Positions 35,709-44,325 of a DNA stretch of 64,000 nucleotides are shown in pieces; the stretch's first letter is position 1, and each line of letters opens with the position of its first letter. The notes under the pieces were generated by a model. It was not told the DNA's origin. It did not search any database and saw only the letters and a program-made list of their open reading frames with translations. Origin of the DNA: Salinisphaera sp002433465 (GTDB lineage: Bacteria > Pseudomonadota > Gammaproteobacteria > Nevskiales > Salinisphaeraceae); the NCBI RefSeq assembly GCF_040361435.1, contig NZ_APNL01000009.1, positions 62,001-126,000 of the forward strand, written 5' to 3'. The position numbers and the translations under genes were made by a program.

Positions 35709-37196
35709 ATGACCGATTTCCATACCACTACGCACGATAGCGCCCGCCCCGAGGCGGTGGCCAAGCGCCGTGCGCTGGGCAAACGCACCGCCCGCGAAAA
35801 TATTGCCGACCTGTGCGACGACAACAGCTTTATCGAATATGGCGCGCTGGCCATCGCAGCCCAGCGCAGCCGGCGCGCGCTAGACGAGCTCAAGCGCGAG
35901 ACGCCGGCCGACGGGCTGATCAGCGGCGTTGGCCGCGTTAACGGCGATATTTTCGACGGCGCGCACGCACGCTGCGTGGTAATGAGCTACGACTACACCG
36001 TGCTCGCCGGCACCCAGGGCTATCAGAACCATCGCAAGACCGACCGCATGGTCGATATTGCGCGCCGCGAACGCCTGCCGCTGGTTTTCTTCACCGAAGG
36101 CGGCGGTGGCCGCCCCGGCGATACCGACGCCGCGCTGGTGGTCAACTCGGGGCTGGAAGTCACCAGCTTCTACAGCTTCGCCCGGCTGAGCGGCGAGGTC
36201 CCCCTGATTGGCATCAATGCCGGGCGCTGCTTTGCCGGCAACGCCGCCTTTTTCGGCTGCTGCGATATCACCATCGCAACCCGCGACGCCAATCTCGGCA
36301 TGGCCGGCCCGGCCATGATCGCAGGCGGTGGCCTGGGCGAATACGCGCCCGAGGATATCGGCCCGGCCGAGCAGCAGGCCGCGATCGGGGTCGTCGATAT
36401 CGTGGTCGCCGACGAAGTCGAGGCCGTGGCCACGGCCAAGCGCTGCCTGGCGTATTTTCAGGGCGCGATCGCCGACTTTGCGGCACCGGACAGCGCCCGG
36501 CTTGCCGAGCTCATGCCCGCCAACCGGCGCATGACCTACGACGTGCGCCGCATCGTCGCCGCACTCGCCGATATCGACTCGATGACCGAACTGGGTGCAG
36601 CCCATGCCCCCAACCTCGTAACCGCCTTCATCCGCATCGAGGGCAGACCCCTGGGCGTCATCGCCAACAACCCGCGCAGCCTGGCCGGCGCGATCGACAG
36701 CGCGGCAGCACGCAAGGCCGCCGATTTCATGCGCCTGTGCGACACCCACGGCATTGCGCTGCTCACGCTCTGCGATACGCCGGGCATCATGGTCGGCCCC
36801 GAGGCCGAGAAGACCGGCACGGTCGCGCACGCGTCGCAGCTGTTCATCGCCGGCGCCAAAGTGCAGGTGCCCTGGTATGGCATCGTGCTGCGCAAAGCCT
36901 ACGGACTGGGCGCCCAGGCGATGCTCGGCGGCCACCTCAAGCGACCGAACTTCACCGTGGCCTGGCCGCAGGGTGAATTCGGGCCGATGGGCGTCGAAGG
37001 TGCGGTCACGCTCGGGTTTCGACGCGAGCTCGAAGCCATCGAAGACGAATCCGAGCGCGCCGCCCGCTATCAACAGCTTGTGGATTCGATGTATGAACAG
37101 GGCAAGGCCGAAAACGTGGCCAGCTATTTCGAAATCGACGATGTGATCGACCCGGCCGATTCGCGGCGCTGGTTGGCCGCGGCGCTCGACACCTAG
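35709..37196 (+). CDS. Acyl-CoA carboxylase carboxyltransferase (beta) subunit
   Basis: Carboxyltransferase of the propionyl-CoA/acetyl-CoA carboxylase beta family, with both halves of the crotonase-like fold in one chain of 495 residues. Such enzymes transfer carboxyl from biotin to an acyl-CoA and need a biotin carboxylase/BCCP partner, which is not encoded nearby. GGGGRPGDTDAA and GRCFAGNAAFFGCCDITIA are the acyl-CoA and oxyanion regions of the N half; CDTPGIMVGPEAE is in the C half. Start ATG 35709 is the conserved one. Substrate is not determined; propionyl-CoA would fit with prpC and acuI in the window but they are 5 kb away. Confidence 0.8.
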   Translation: MTDFHTTTHDSARPEAVAKRRALGKRTARENIADLCDDNSFIEYGALAIAAQRSRRALDELKRETPADGLISGVGRVNGDIFDGAHARCVVMSYDYTVLAGTQGYQNHRKTDRMVDIARRERLPLVFFTEGGGGRPGDTDAALVVNSGLEVTSFYSFARLSGEVPLIGINAGRCFAGNAAFFGCCDITIATRDANLGMAGPAMIAGGGLGEYAPEDIGPAEQQAAIGVVDIVVADEVEAVATAKRCLAYFQGAIADFAAPDSARLAELMPANRRMTYDVRRIVAALADIDSMTELGAAHAPNLVTAFIRIEGRPLGVIANNPRSLAGAIDSAAARKAADFMRLCDTHGIALLTLCDTPGIMVGPEAEKTGTVAHASQLFIAGAKVQVPWYGIVLRKAYGLGAQAMLGGHLKRPNFTVAWPQGEFGPMGVEGAVTLGFRRELEAIEDESERAARYQQLVDSMYEQGKAENVASYFEIDDVIDPADSRRWLAAALDT

Positions 37197-37312
37197 CCAC
37201 GGCTAGAATTCTGGCTCCGCGAACGAACGCGGATCAAGTCTCGGACCGGCTCTTGCGCCGGGGCAAGCCTGCGTTGCATTCACGTTCGTGTGTCGGGCTT
37301 TTTAAAGACAGC

Positions 37313-37439
37313 AATCGCAGATTTCGCAGATGGGTTATCAGCCGCTTAAAGCCCTGGTGGCGTTATGCGGCGATGGTGACAGATAGCCGCCCGAAGGGCT
37401 GGTTTGAATCAATCTGTGCAATCTGCGAAATCTGCGGTT
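37313..37439. repeat. Inverted CGCAGAT-type repeat pair in an intergenic gap
   Basis: The gene-free stretch 37197-37533 holds a 19-base arm AATCGCAGATTTCGCAGAT (37313-37331) and its complement with one mismatch at 37421-37439, about 90 bases apart. Related words recur just after (TTCGCGTTTATCCGCGTTCG near 37485). A second pair of the same kind is at 47994-48156. These look like a dispersed bacterial repeat family; no gene is present. The element lies between the convergent carboxyltransferase and glnS genes. Confidence 0.65.
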
Positions 37440-37533
37440 CGCGTCAATGAACGAATCCCTGCACTCTAAGACTTGCCCGAATTCGCGTTTATCCGCGTTC
37501 GTTTGCACACTCGTTTCACGAAATCGAAGCCCG

Positions 37534-39231
37534 TTACCCGTCGTCGGCCTCGATCTTGGCCCAGGTATCGCGTAGCGGCACGATTCGGTTGAACACCGGC
37601 TTGCCCGGGGCATGATCGTGGCGATCGGCCACGAAATAGCCGATACGCTCGAACTGAACCCGGTATTCCGGCTCGACCGTGGCCAGATCGGGCTCGATCG
37701 TGCAGTTTTCGTATACCGTGAGCGAATCGGGGTTGAGGTCGTCGAGCATGTCGCGATCGCCGCGTCCCGGATGTTCGGCCGCGAACAGGCGGTCGTACTG
37801 GCGCACCGTGGCCTTCTTGCCGTGGCTCGCCGATACCCAGTGGATCACGCCCTTGGGCTTGATGCCGTCCGCCGGGTTGTCGCCGAGGGTGTCGGGGTCA
37901 TAGGTGCAATGCACTGCCACGATCTCGCCGGCGTCGTTCTTGACCACATCGGTGGCTTCGATCACATAGGCATTGCGCAGGCGTACGCGCTTGCCGAGCA
38001 CCAGGCGCTTGTATTTCTTGTTCGCCTCTTCGCGGAAATCCTCTTTCTCGATAAGGATTTCACGGGTGAACGGCAGGCTGCGCTCGCCCAGATCATCGCG
38101 GTTGGGATGGCCCGCGGCCGTGAGCTGTTCGACGCCGTCTTCCGGGTAGTTGGTGATCACGATCCTGAGCGGATCGAGCACGCACATGGCCCGCGGCGCA
38201 TTGCTGTTCAGGTCGTCACGGATGGCGTGTTCGAGCATGGCGGCATCGACCACGCCGTCGCTGCGCGCCACGCCGATCGTTTCGCAGAAGTTGCGAATCG
38301 AGGCCGGCGTATAGCCGCGCCGACGAATGCCCGCCAGGGTGGGCATGCGCGGATCGTCCCAGCCGTCGACCACCTGCTCGTCGATCAGGCGCTTGAGCTT
38401 GCGCTTGCTGGTGACGGTGTAGTTGAGGTTGAGACGGCCAAACTCGGTCTGCACCGGGCGGGCCGGCACCGGCAGATGTTCGATGAACCAGTCGTAGAGC
38501 GGGCGATGATCCTCGAATTCCAGGGTACAGATGGAATGGGTCACGCCTTCGATGGCGTCCGACTGGCCGTGGGCGAAATCGTAGGACGGATAGATACACC
38601 AGGCATCGCCGGTCTGGTGATGTGTCGCATGCCGGATGCGATAGATCACCGGGTCGCGCAGGTTCATGTTGCCCGCGGCCATATCGATCTTGGCGCGCAG
38701 CGAGGCCTGGCCTTCGCCGAATTCGCCGGCGCGCATCTTTTCGAAGGCGGCCAGGTTCTCTTCCGGCGTGCGATCGCGGTAGGGGCTGTTCGTGCCGGGC
38801 GTGTTCCAGTCGCCGCGGTATTCGCGTGCCTGCTCGGAGGTCAGCTCGTCGACATAGGCATCGCCGTTTTCGATCAGGTGCAGCGCGTATTCATAAAGCG
38901 TATCGAAATAATCCGAGGTGAAGCGGACATGGCCATCCCAGTCGAAGCCGAGCCAGTGCACGTCTTCCTGGATGGAATCGATGAAGGCCTGTTCCTCTTT
39001 TTCCGGATTGGTGTCGTCGAAACGCAGCCTGCAGCGCCCGCCGAAGTGTTCGGCCAGGCCGAAGTTCAGGCAGATCGATTTCGCGTGGCCAATATGCAGA
39101 AAACCGTTCGGCTCGGGCGGAAAGCGTGTCACCACCTCGCCCACGTGATCGCCGCGTTCGATCTGCTCGGCGATCATGTTGCGTACGAAATTGTTGCCGG
39201 ATTTGGACGTCGACGCTGCGTTATCGCTCAT
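37534..39231 (-). CDS. glnS: Glutaminyl-tRNA synthetase
   Basis: Class I synthetase charging tRNA-Gln. 565 residues from ATG 39231. HIGH motif reads PPEPNGFLHIGHAKS; the KMSKS counterpart is VTSKRKLKRLI. C-terminal anticodon-binding beta-barrels are present to the end. Presence of glnS fits Gammaproteobacteria, which charge Gln directly. Confidence 0.97.
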   Translation of the reverse strand: MSDNAASTSKSGNNFVRNMIAEQIERGDHVGEVVTRFPPEPNGFLHIGHAKSICLNFGLAEHFGGRCRLRFDDTNPEKEEQAFIDSIQEDVHWLGFDWDGHVRFTSDYFDTLYEYALHLIENGDAYVDELTSEQAREYRGDWNTPGTNSPYRDRTPEENLAAFEKMRAGEFGEGQASLRAKIDMAAGNMNLRDPVIYRIRHATHHQTGDAWCIYPSYDFAHGQSDAIEGVTHSICTLEFEDHRPLYDWFIEHLPVPARPVQTEFGRLNLNYTVTSKRKLKRLIDEQVVDGWDDPRMPTLAGIRRRGYTPASIRNFCETIGVARSDGVVDAAMLEHAIRDDLNSNAPRAMCVLDPLRIVITNYPEDGVEQLTAAGHPNRDDLGERSLPFTREILIEKEDFREEANKKYKRLVLGKRVRLRNAYVIEATDVVKNDAGEIVAVHCTYDPDTLGDNPADGIKPKGVIHWVSASHGKKATVRQYDRLFAAEHPGRGDRDMLDDLNPDSLTVYENCTIEPDLATVEPEYRVQFERIGYFVADRHDHAPGKPVFNRIVPLRDTWAKIEADDG

Positions 39232-39289
39232 AAATGCCACCCGCGCTCGTGCCCGCAAGCCGAACGAAATACAAAAAACTCAGGCCGGA

Positions 39290-39295
39290 ATTATA
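39290..39295 (-). promoter_or_regulatory. Consensus -10 box upstream of glnS
   Basis: TATAAT on the minus strand, 58 bases before the glnS ATG. No convincing -35 element at 16-18 bases (sequence there is CCGAAA-like), so activation or an alternative spacing may apply. Confidence 0.45.
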
Positions 39296-39356
39296 ACGGC
39301 TTGGGCCTTCACTTTCGGCGCTGCGACACTGCGCGCCCGTATTCGATACGCACTTG

Positions 39357-39438
39357 CCGGCCCCGACCCACGCCGCCGGAGGGTACACCCCTGGCCGTGC
39401 CCGCGACGCCGGCAATACGTCGTCGGCGACGGGGCCGG
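39357..39438. other. Long GC-rich inverted repeat upstream of glnS
   Basis: CCGGCCCCG (39357-39365) pairs perfectly with CGGGGCCGG (39430-39438), and the 64 bases between contain further complementary parts (TACACCCCTGGCC against GGCCGGTGTA). It lies between the terminator of the wax synthase gene and the glnS promoter. It could be a structured RNA or a degenerate repeat. No known RNA family was recognised. Confidence 0.35.
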
Positions 39439-39454
39439 TGTATCCAGACCAAAT

Positions 39455-39482
39455 AAAAGGCCGACCCCAAGGCCGGCCTTTT
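39455..39482. terminator. Bidirectional rho-independent terminator
   Basis: AAAAGGCCG and CGGCCTTTT form a 9-bp stem with T-runs on both strands (TTTTGTTTT on plus, TTTTATTT on minus). It ends the wax ester synthase transcript. Confidence 0.88.
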
Positions 39483-39506
39483 GTTTTGGTCAGAGCGTTG
39501 TTCGAA

Positions 39507-41006
39507 TCAGCCGGTCGCGCTTTGCGTCGTCTTCTTGCGCCGCTTGGCGGTACTTTTTGACGGCGAAGACTTGTCATCGGCGACGACCTCATCCTGGGCG
39601 GGCGTATCCCGATCGCCGTAGGTTTCGCGCAGTTCGTCCAACGTTTCGCCAGCATAAACGGCCAGCCGCTGCATCGACGGCAGGGTTTCCCGGCAGCCGA
39701 TAAAGCCAAAGCCCAGCGTATCGCCGTAGCCGTGCACGGTGATATTGAGCGCCTGACCATGGGTAACCAACGAGGTCGGATAGAACGCCTCCATCTGCGC
39801 ACCGTGGATATAGAGCGGGCCTTCCGGGCCGGGCAGATTCGATACCGTGACGTTGAACACCGGCCGCGTGCGCCCGCCCATGCCGGTGACCAGCGACAGG
39901 ACATAGGGCGCCATCAGCGCGACCGTGTACTGGGTGATGGCTGCCGCCGAGAGTTTGCTCAGCTCGTTTTTTGCCCGTCGCGTCGAAAGCGCGACCGCCT
40001 GTAGCCGTTCCGGCGTCGATTCGATATCGGTTGCCAGATTGGCCACGATGAAGGTCAACGCGTTGCCTGCATCCTGGTCGTCGGCCGGGCGTACCGAGAC
40101 CGGAATGCCGGCGGTCAGCGGCTTGCTCGGCAGTTCGCCGATCTCGCGCAGGTAACGTCGCAGCGCGCCGCCGCAGATCGTGAGCACGATATCGTTGACG
40201 GTCACGCCGGCGTTGTGAGCCAGGCTGCGGCATTCGGCCAGCGAATAGAGCTGCGTGGCATAGCGCCGCTGCGACTGAATACGGCTGTTGAGCAGCGATG
40301 ACGCCGACGAGAACGGCAGGCCGGCCGTGCCGGTTTCCGAACGCGCGCTCTTGAGCATGCTGCGCACCACGCGCGCAAAACCCGGCAAGGACCCCACCTG
40401 CTCGGCAGCACCGCCCATCAGCTCCGCTACAGCCCGATACATGCCCGGCCGTGTTTCGCTAGGCGAACGTTTGCGGCGTTTTTTCGGCGGCAGCGCCCAG
40501 AACGGCGGGCGCTCGGTATCGTTGGGGTCGTCGGCGAGCGCCTTGGCGAGCTGGCGCATGCCGGCCACTCCGTCGAGCAGCGAATGGTGCAGCTTGATAT
40601 AGAGCGCGAAGCGATTGCCTTCGAGCCCTTCGATGAGATGCGCCTCCCACGGCGGGCGCCGGAAATCGAGCGGATGGCTGTGCAGACGTGATGCAAGCTC
40701 GCCCAGTTCGCGTTCACCACCGGGGGCCGGCAGGGCCGAATGCCGGAAGTGGTATTCCACGTCGATCTCGTCGAGCAGCTCCCACTCCGGCGCGACGGTA
40801 CGCAGCGCGCCCGGGCGCAACCGGTGGTTCCAAGGCGAATAGGCCTGGGAGAACTGATGATAGTGCTCGACGATACGGCGCGGCAGGTCCTTGGGGGCAC
40901 CGTCGGGAATCTGGAACGTGAGCAGGCCGCCGACCTGCATCGGCGCATTCTCGGTTTCCACATTGAGCCAGGCCATATCGACCAGGTTCAGGCGTTTGGT
41001 CTCCAT
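39507..41006 (-). CDS. Wax ester synthase/diacylglycerol acyltransferase
   Basis: Bacterial WS/DGAT that esterifies fatty alcohols or diacylglycerol with acyl-CoA to make storage lipid. 499 residues from ATG 41006, preceded by a good ribosome site (GGAGAC); the frame is open further upstream. The catalytic HHxxxDG motif is HHSLLDG at 140-146. Later conserved segments NDIVLTICGGALR and the ND-type motif before the C-terminus are present. The last 35 residues are a Lys/Thr/Ser-rich tail. It ends at a strong terminator and appears monocistronic. Confidence 0.93.
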   Translation of the reverse strand: METKRLNLVDMAWLNVETENAPMQVGGLLTFQIPDGAPKDLPRRIVEHYHQFSQAYSPWNHRLRPGALRTVAPEWELLDEIDVEYHFRHSALPAPGGERELGELASRLHSHPLDFRRPPWEAHLIEGLEGNRFALYIKLHHSLLDGVAGMRQLAKALADDPNDTERPPFWALPPKKRRKRSPSETRPGMYRAVAELMGGAAEQVGSLPGFARVVRSMLKSARSETGTAGLPFSSASSLLNSRIQSQRRYATQLYSLAECRSLAHNAGVTVNDIVLTICGGALRRYLREIGELPSKPLTAGIPVSVRPADDQDAGNALTFIVANLATDIESTPERLQAVALSTRRAKNELSKLSAAAITQYTVALMAPYVLSLVTGMGGRTRPVFNVTVSNLPGPEGPLYIHGAQMEAFYPTSLVTHGQALNITVHGYGDTLGFGFIGCRETLPSMQRLAVYAGETLDELRETYGDRDTPAQDEVVADDKSSPSKSTAKRRKKTTQSATG

Positions 41007-41230
41007 CAACGTGTCTCCTGTTCGCACACGATTCCGGACATTGATCGGCCGGCACGATTTGTCACCCGCATCGGCCGGGCCATGCCACCGCGTTTTTTTG
41101 AAAATCGATATTTTTATTATGCCCAATCATCGTGAACGCGGCCGCGCAACGCAAGTCCTACGCCTGACGCTCACATGCGTACTTTGCGCTCTTTGCCGCG
41201 CGCGCGCACCTACCGCTAATTATTCCAGGC

Positions 41231-41272
41231 ACGACAAGACGCGCCGTACCGCGCAGATACGGCGCCTGTCGT
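41231..41272. other. Imperfect hairpin between wax synthase and MAPEG genes
   Basis: ACGACAAGACGCGCCGTA and TACGGCGCCTGTCGT pair apart from a three-base bulge. It lies 50 bases after the MAPEG gene on its transcribed side, so it may end that transcript, though there is no U-tract. Confidence 0.4.
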
Positions 41273-41321
41273 ATGGCATGGCAGACGGTTCAAAGCCCGA
41301 TCGGCCCGAAGCCGTCGTATA

Positions 41322-41717
41322 TCAGCCGATAGCGGCCACGATGAACAGCGCCAGCACGCACAGCAGCCCGCCCGACCAGATCAGGCTGCGCAGGGTGGCC
41401 CGGTCGCTGATATAGCACCACCCATAGATCAAGCGCAGCACGATGAAAAGCACGGCGAAGAAGTTGATCGCGCCGATCGCGCCGCCCGAGATCACGGCAA
41501 TAATCACCGCCGCCGCGAACGGCGGAAACGCCTCGAAGGAGTTCAGCTGTGCCCAGTAGGCGCGTTTCTGAGCGCCCTCGACCTGCTCGAGCCACTGCCG
41601 CGGGTAGCGGTTTTCTTCCAGACCCATCTTGTTGCGGCCCGCGAGCTTTGCGTACAGCACGAAGCCGAAGGGCATGAGCGCGGCAATAAGCACGCACCAG
41701 TAAGCCAGAATCATCAC
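41322..41717 (-). CDS. MAPEG-family membrane protein
   Basis: 131 residues with about four membrane helices. The family signature is RAYWAQLNSFEAFPPF. MAPEG proteins include glutathione-dependent membrane enzymes, but many bacterial members are uncharacterised. The start has an excellent ribosome site (AAGGAGA). Two adjacent ATG codons are possible starts. Lies 64 bases after prpC on the same strand. Confidence 0.85.
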   Translation of the reverse strand: MMILAYWCVLIAALMPFGFVLYAKLAGRNKMGLEENRYPRQWLEQVEGAQKRAYWAQLNSFEAFPPFAAAVIIAVISGGAIGAINFFAVLFIVLRLIYGWCYISDRATLRSLIWSGGLLCVLALFIVAAIG

Positions 41718-41781
41718 TATCTCCTTGCTTTGGTTATTGTCGACAGAGCTGACGGCCTACCGGCGCGCGCTTCCCATACGA

Positions 41782-42915
41782 TTATGCGCCGCGCTGATCG
41801 ATGGGACGGAAATCGCGTACTTCCGGGCCCACATATTCCGCGTTCGGACGGATCAGCCGGTTGTCGGCACGCTGTTCGAAGATATGCGCGCCCCAGCCGG
41901 TCAGACGCGAGATCACGAAGATCGGCGTAAACAGCTGCGTGGGGATGCCGAGGAAGTGGTACGCCGTCGCATGGTAGAAGTCGGCGTTCGGGAACATGCC
42001 CTTTTCGTCGAGCATGACCTGCTCGAGGCGTTCGGAGATCGCGTACAGGTTCTGCTTGTAGGGATCGTCGCCGGCGAGCTTTTTCGACCACTCCTTGATG
42101 ATGCCGTTACGCGGATCGGCCTTTTTATAGACGCGATGGCCGAAGCCCATGATCTTTTCCTTGTTCTCCAGCATCTTCTTGAGGCCGGCTTCGGCGTCGT
42201 CCGGATCCTTGAAGGTCTGGATCAGCTCCATGGCCTTTTCGTTGGCACCGCCGTGCAGCGGGCCACGCAGCGCGCCGATCGCGCCGGTGACGGCCGAATA
42301 GAAATCCGACAGCGTCGCCGTGATTACACGCGCGGTGAAGGTGGAAGCATTGAACTCGTGCTCGGCATAGAGGATCAGCGACGTCGACATGCACTTGATC
42401 GCGTCCTCGCTGGGCTTCTCGCCGTGCAGCAGATGCAGGAAGTGGCCGCCGATCTTGTCGTCGTCGGTATCCACATCGATGCGCTTGCCCGATTCCACGA
42501 AGTGGTACCAGTACATCAGCATCGACGGAAAGCTCGCCAGCAGGCGATCGGCCACGTCGTTCTGCTGTTTGGCGGCGTCGTTTTCCTGTTCGATGGTGCC
42601 CAGCACCGAGGCACCCGTGCGCATGACGTCCATCGGGTGCGTGTCGCGCGGCAGCACTTCCAGCGCGGTTTTCACGCCGTCGGGCAGGCCGCGCATGCCG
42701 GCCAGACGCTTCTTGTAGGCGTCCAGCTGGCTCTGCGTGGGCAGCTCGCCGTAGAGCATCAGATAGGCGACTTCCTCGAATTCGGCCTTGGCGGCCAGGT
42801 CCTCGATCAGATAGCCGCGATAGGTCAGGCCCACGCCCTTCTTGCCGACGGTGCAGATAGCCGTCTTGCCGGCGGTGACACCGGCCAGACCGGCCGTGTT
42901 TTCAGTCTTGCTCAT
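41782..42915 (-). CDS. prpC: 2-methylcitrate synthase
   Basis: Condenses propionyl-CoA with oxaloacetate in the methylcitrate cycle. 377 residues from ATG 42915, with AGGAG upstream. It follows PrpC rather than GltA: GLAGVTAGKTAICTVGK at the N-terminus, RGLPDGVKTALEVLP, HPMDVMRTGAS, and ETDDD-like VDTDDDKIGGHFLHLLHG. Catalytic histidines are in LHGGANE and GFGHRVY. The other cycle genes (prpB, prpD or acnD) are not in the window. The acrylyl-CoA reductase gene acuI is directly upstream. Confidence 0.92.
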   Translation of the reverse strand: MSKTENTAGLAGVTAGKTAICTVGKKGVGLTYRGYLIEDLAAKAEFEEVAYLMLYGELPTQSQLDAYKKRLAGMRGLPDGVKTALEVLPRDTHPMDVMRTGASVLGTIEQENDAAKQQNDVADRLLASFPSMLMYWYHFVESGKRIDVDTDDDKIGGHFLHLLHGEKPSEDAIKCMSTSLILYAEHEFNASTFTARVITATLSDFYSAVTGAIGALRGPLHGGANEKAMELIQTFKDPDDAEAGLKKMLENKEKIMGFGHRVYKKADPRNGIIKEWSKKLAGDDPYKQNLYAISERLEQVMLDEKGMFPNADFYHATAYHFLGIPTQLFTPIFVISRLTGWGAHIFEQRADNRLIRPNAEYVGPEVRDFRPIDQRGA

Positions 42916-42967
42916 TACCCGAAACTCCTGGGATTGTTCTTGAATCGACGTGTGGCTTGCGCCGTTT

Positions 42968-43954
42968 TCAGGCCTGGATATCGACCACCGTGCGGCCGGT
43001 GTTCTCACCCGCCATAATGGTGTCGCACACGCCGTGAACGTCGGCCAAGCCTACGGTTTGGTTCGCGATGGTGTCCAGATGCGCGGGCTTCTGGGCGCCG
43101 GAGAGATTGCCCCAGATTTCCTTGCGCCAGGCGTTCGGGCATTCCACCGAATGAATGCCCAGCAGCGATACGCCGCGCAGGATGAACGGCATCACCGTGG
43201 TCGACAGCTTGGGCCCGCCGGCCAGGCCGATCGCGGCCACGTTTCCGTAGGGCTGGACCTGGGCCACGATATTGGCGAGCAGATCGCCGCCGACCGCATC
43301 GATCGCGCCGGCATAGACCGGTTTGCCCAGGGGCTTGCCTTCGAGATCGAGCGCGTCCGGGGTGATCACATCGGTCGCGCCGAGCTGCTTGAGAAAGTCG
43401 CCTTCGGCGTCGGCCTTGCGCGAGACGGCCACTACTTCATAGCCGGCCTGAGCGAGAATATCGATCGCGAACATGCCCACGCCGCCGGTCGCGCCGGTCA
43501 CCAGCACGGGGCCGTCCTCGGGTTTCTGAAAGTTGTCGGTCATGCGCTTGACCGCCATGCCCGCGGTGAAGCCCGCGGTGCCGAGCGCCATGGTCTGCCA
43601 GAGCGTCAGTCCCTCGGGCTTTTTGACCACGCATTCGGCGGGGATACGCACGTACTCGGCCAGCCCGCCATCGCGGGTTTCGCTCATGAACCAGCCGGTG
43701 ACGACCACTTCGTCGCCGGGCGAAAAGCGCTCGTCCTCGCTGGATTCGACCACGCCGGCGACATCGATGCCGGCATTGAGCGGACGCTTGCGCGCGATCT
43801 TGCCCTTGCCGGTGATCGCCAGCGCGTCCTTGAAATTGAGCGAGGAGTAATGCGACTTGATGACGACATTGCCTTCGCTGAGCTCGTTGAGCTCCATGTC
43901 GGTGATGTCGGCGCGGGTGCCGTTGTCGGTATCGACGATGCGCAGTGCTTTCAT
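42968..43954 (-). CDS. acuI: Acrylyl-CoA reductase (YhdH/AcuI family)
   Basis: NADPH-dependent medium-chain reductase converting acryloyl-CoA to propionyl-CoA. 328 residues. NADPH-binding motif VTGATGGVGMFAID (about 152-165); SSLNFKDALAITGKG is the conserved early segment and no zinc ligands are seen. It is 52 bases before prpC on the same strand, so propionyl-CoA produced could be passed to the methylcitrate cycle. The generic family name YhdH/YhfP quinone reductase-like is the cautious alternative. Confidence 0.87.
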   Translation of the reverse strand: MKALRIVDTDNGTRADITDMELNELSEGNVVIKSHYSSLNFKDALAITGKGKIARKRPLNAGIDVAGVVESSEDERFSPGDEVVVTGWFMSETRDGGLAEYVRIPAECVVKKPEGLTLWQTMALGTAGFTAGMAVKRMTDNFQKPEDGPVLVTGATGGVGMFAIDILAQAGYEVVAVSRKADAEGDFLKQLGATDVITPDALDLEGKPLGKPVYAGAIDAVGGDLLANIVAQVQPYGNVAAIGLAGGPKLSTTVMPFILRGVSLLGIHSVECPNAWRKEIWGNLSGAQKPAHLDTIANQTVGLADVHGVCDTIMAGENTGRTVVDIQA

Positions 43955-44084
43955 TTTTGGCCTGTTCGTGACTAAGAACTCAGGCCGCCGTTTGTATCAT
44001 ATTGAACGACTGTTCGCCGTCGCTTGAGGCCTTGCCGGCTCGGGCGTAGGCTTGCCGGGGTTCAATTTCCAACGAGAACGATCT

Positions 44085-44303
44085 ATGAGCGACAACGTAT
44101 ACAAATCCGTGGAACTGACCGGCTCTTCGGAAACCAGCCAGGAAGACGCCGTGCGCAAGGCCATCGCCGAAGCCTCGAAGACGATCGCGAACATGCGCTG
44201 GTTCCAGGTCACCGGCGTGCGCGGCCATATCGAGAACAACGAGGTCGCCCATTGGCAGGTCTCGGTGAAGGTCGGCTTCACCCTCGAAGACAAGGCCGGC
44301 TAA
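44085..44303 (+). CDS. Dodecin flavin-binding protein
   Basis: 72 residues; a small dodecameric flavoprotein family that stores or buffers flavins. VYKSVELTGSS and the helix and strands ending HWQVSVKVGFTLED are typical. Trp39 (MRWFQVTG) is the stacking residue in related dodecins. ATG 44085 has GAGAA upstream. Divergent from acuI and followed by pdxH, an FMN enzyme, 22 bases after its stop. Confidence 0.88.
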   Translation: MSDNVYKSVELTGSSETSQEDAVRKAIAEASKTIANMRWFQVTGVRGHIENNEVAHWQVSVKVGFTLEDKAG

Positions 44304-44325
44304 CCACTGCTACGGGAGTTGGAGC

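Noticed and set aside
37490..37530. Sequence around TCGTTTCACGAAATCG as a possible parS site
   Set aside because: It shares only the left half of TGTTTCACGTGAAACA and lacks the dyad.
37197..37533. CGCAGAT repeats as a CRISPR array
   Set aside because: Arms are inverted, only two main units exist, there are no regular spacers, and no cas genes are nearby.
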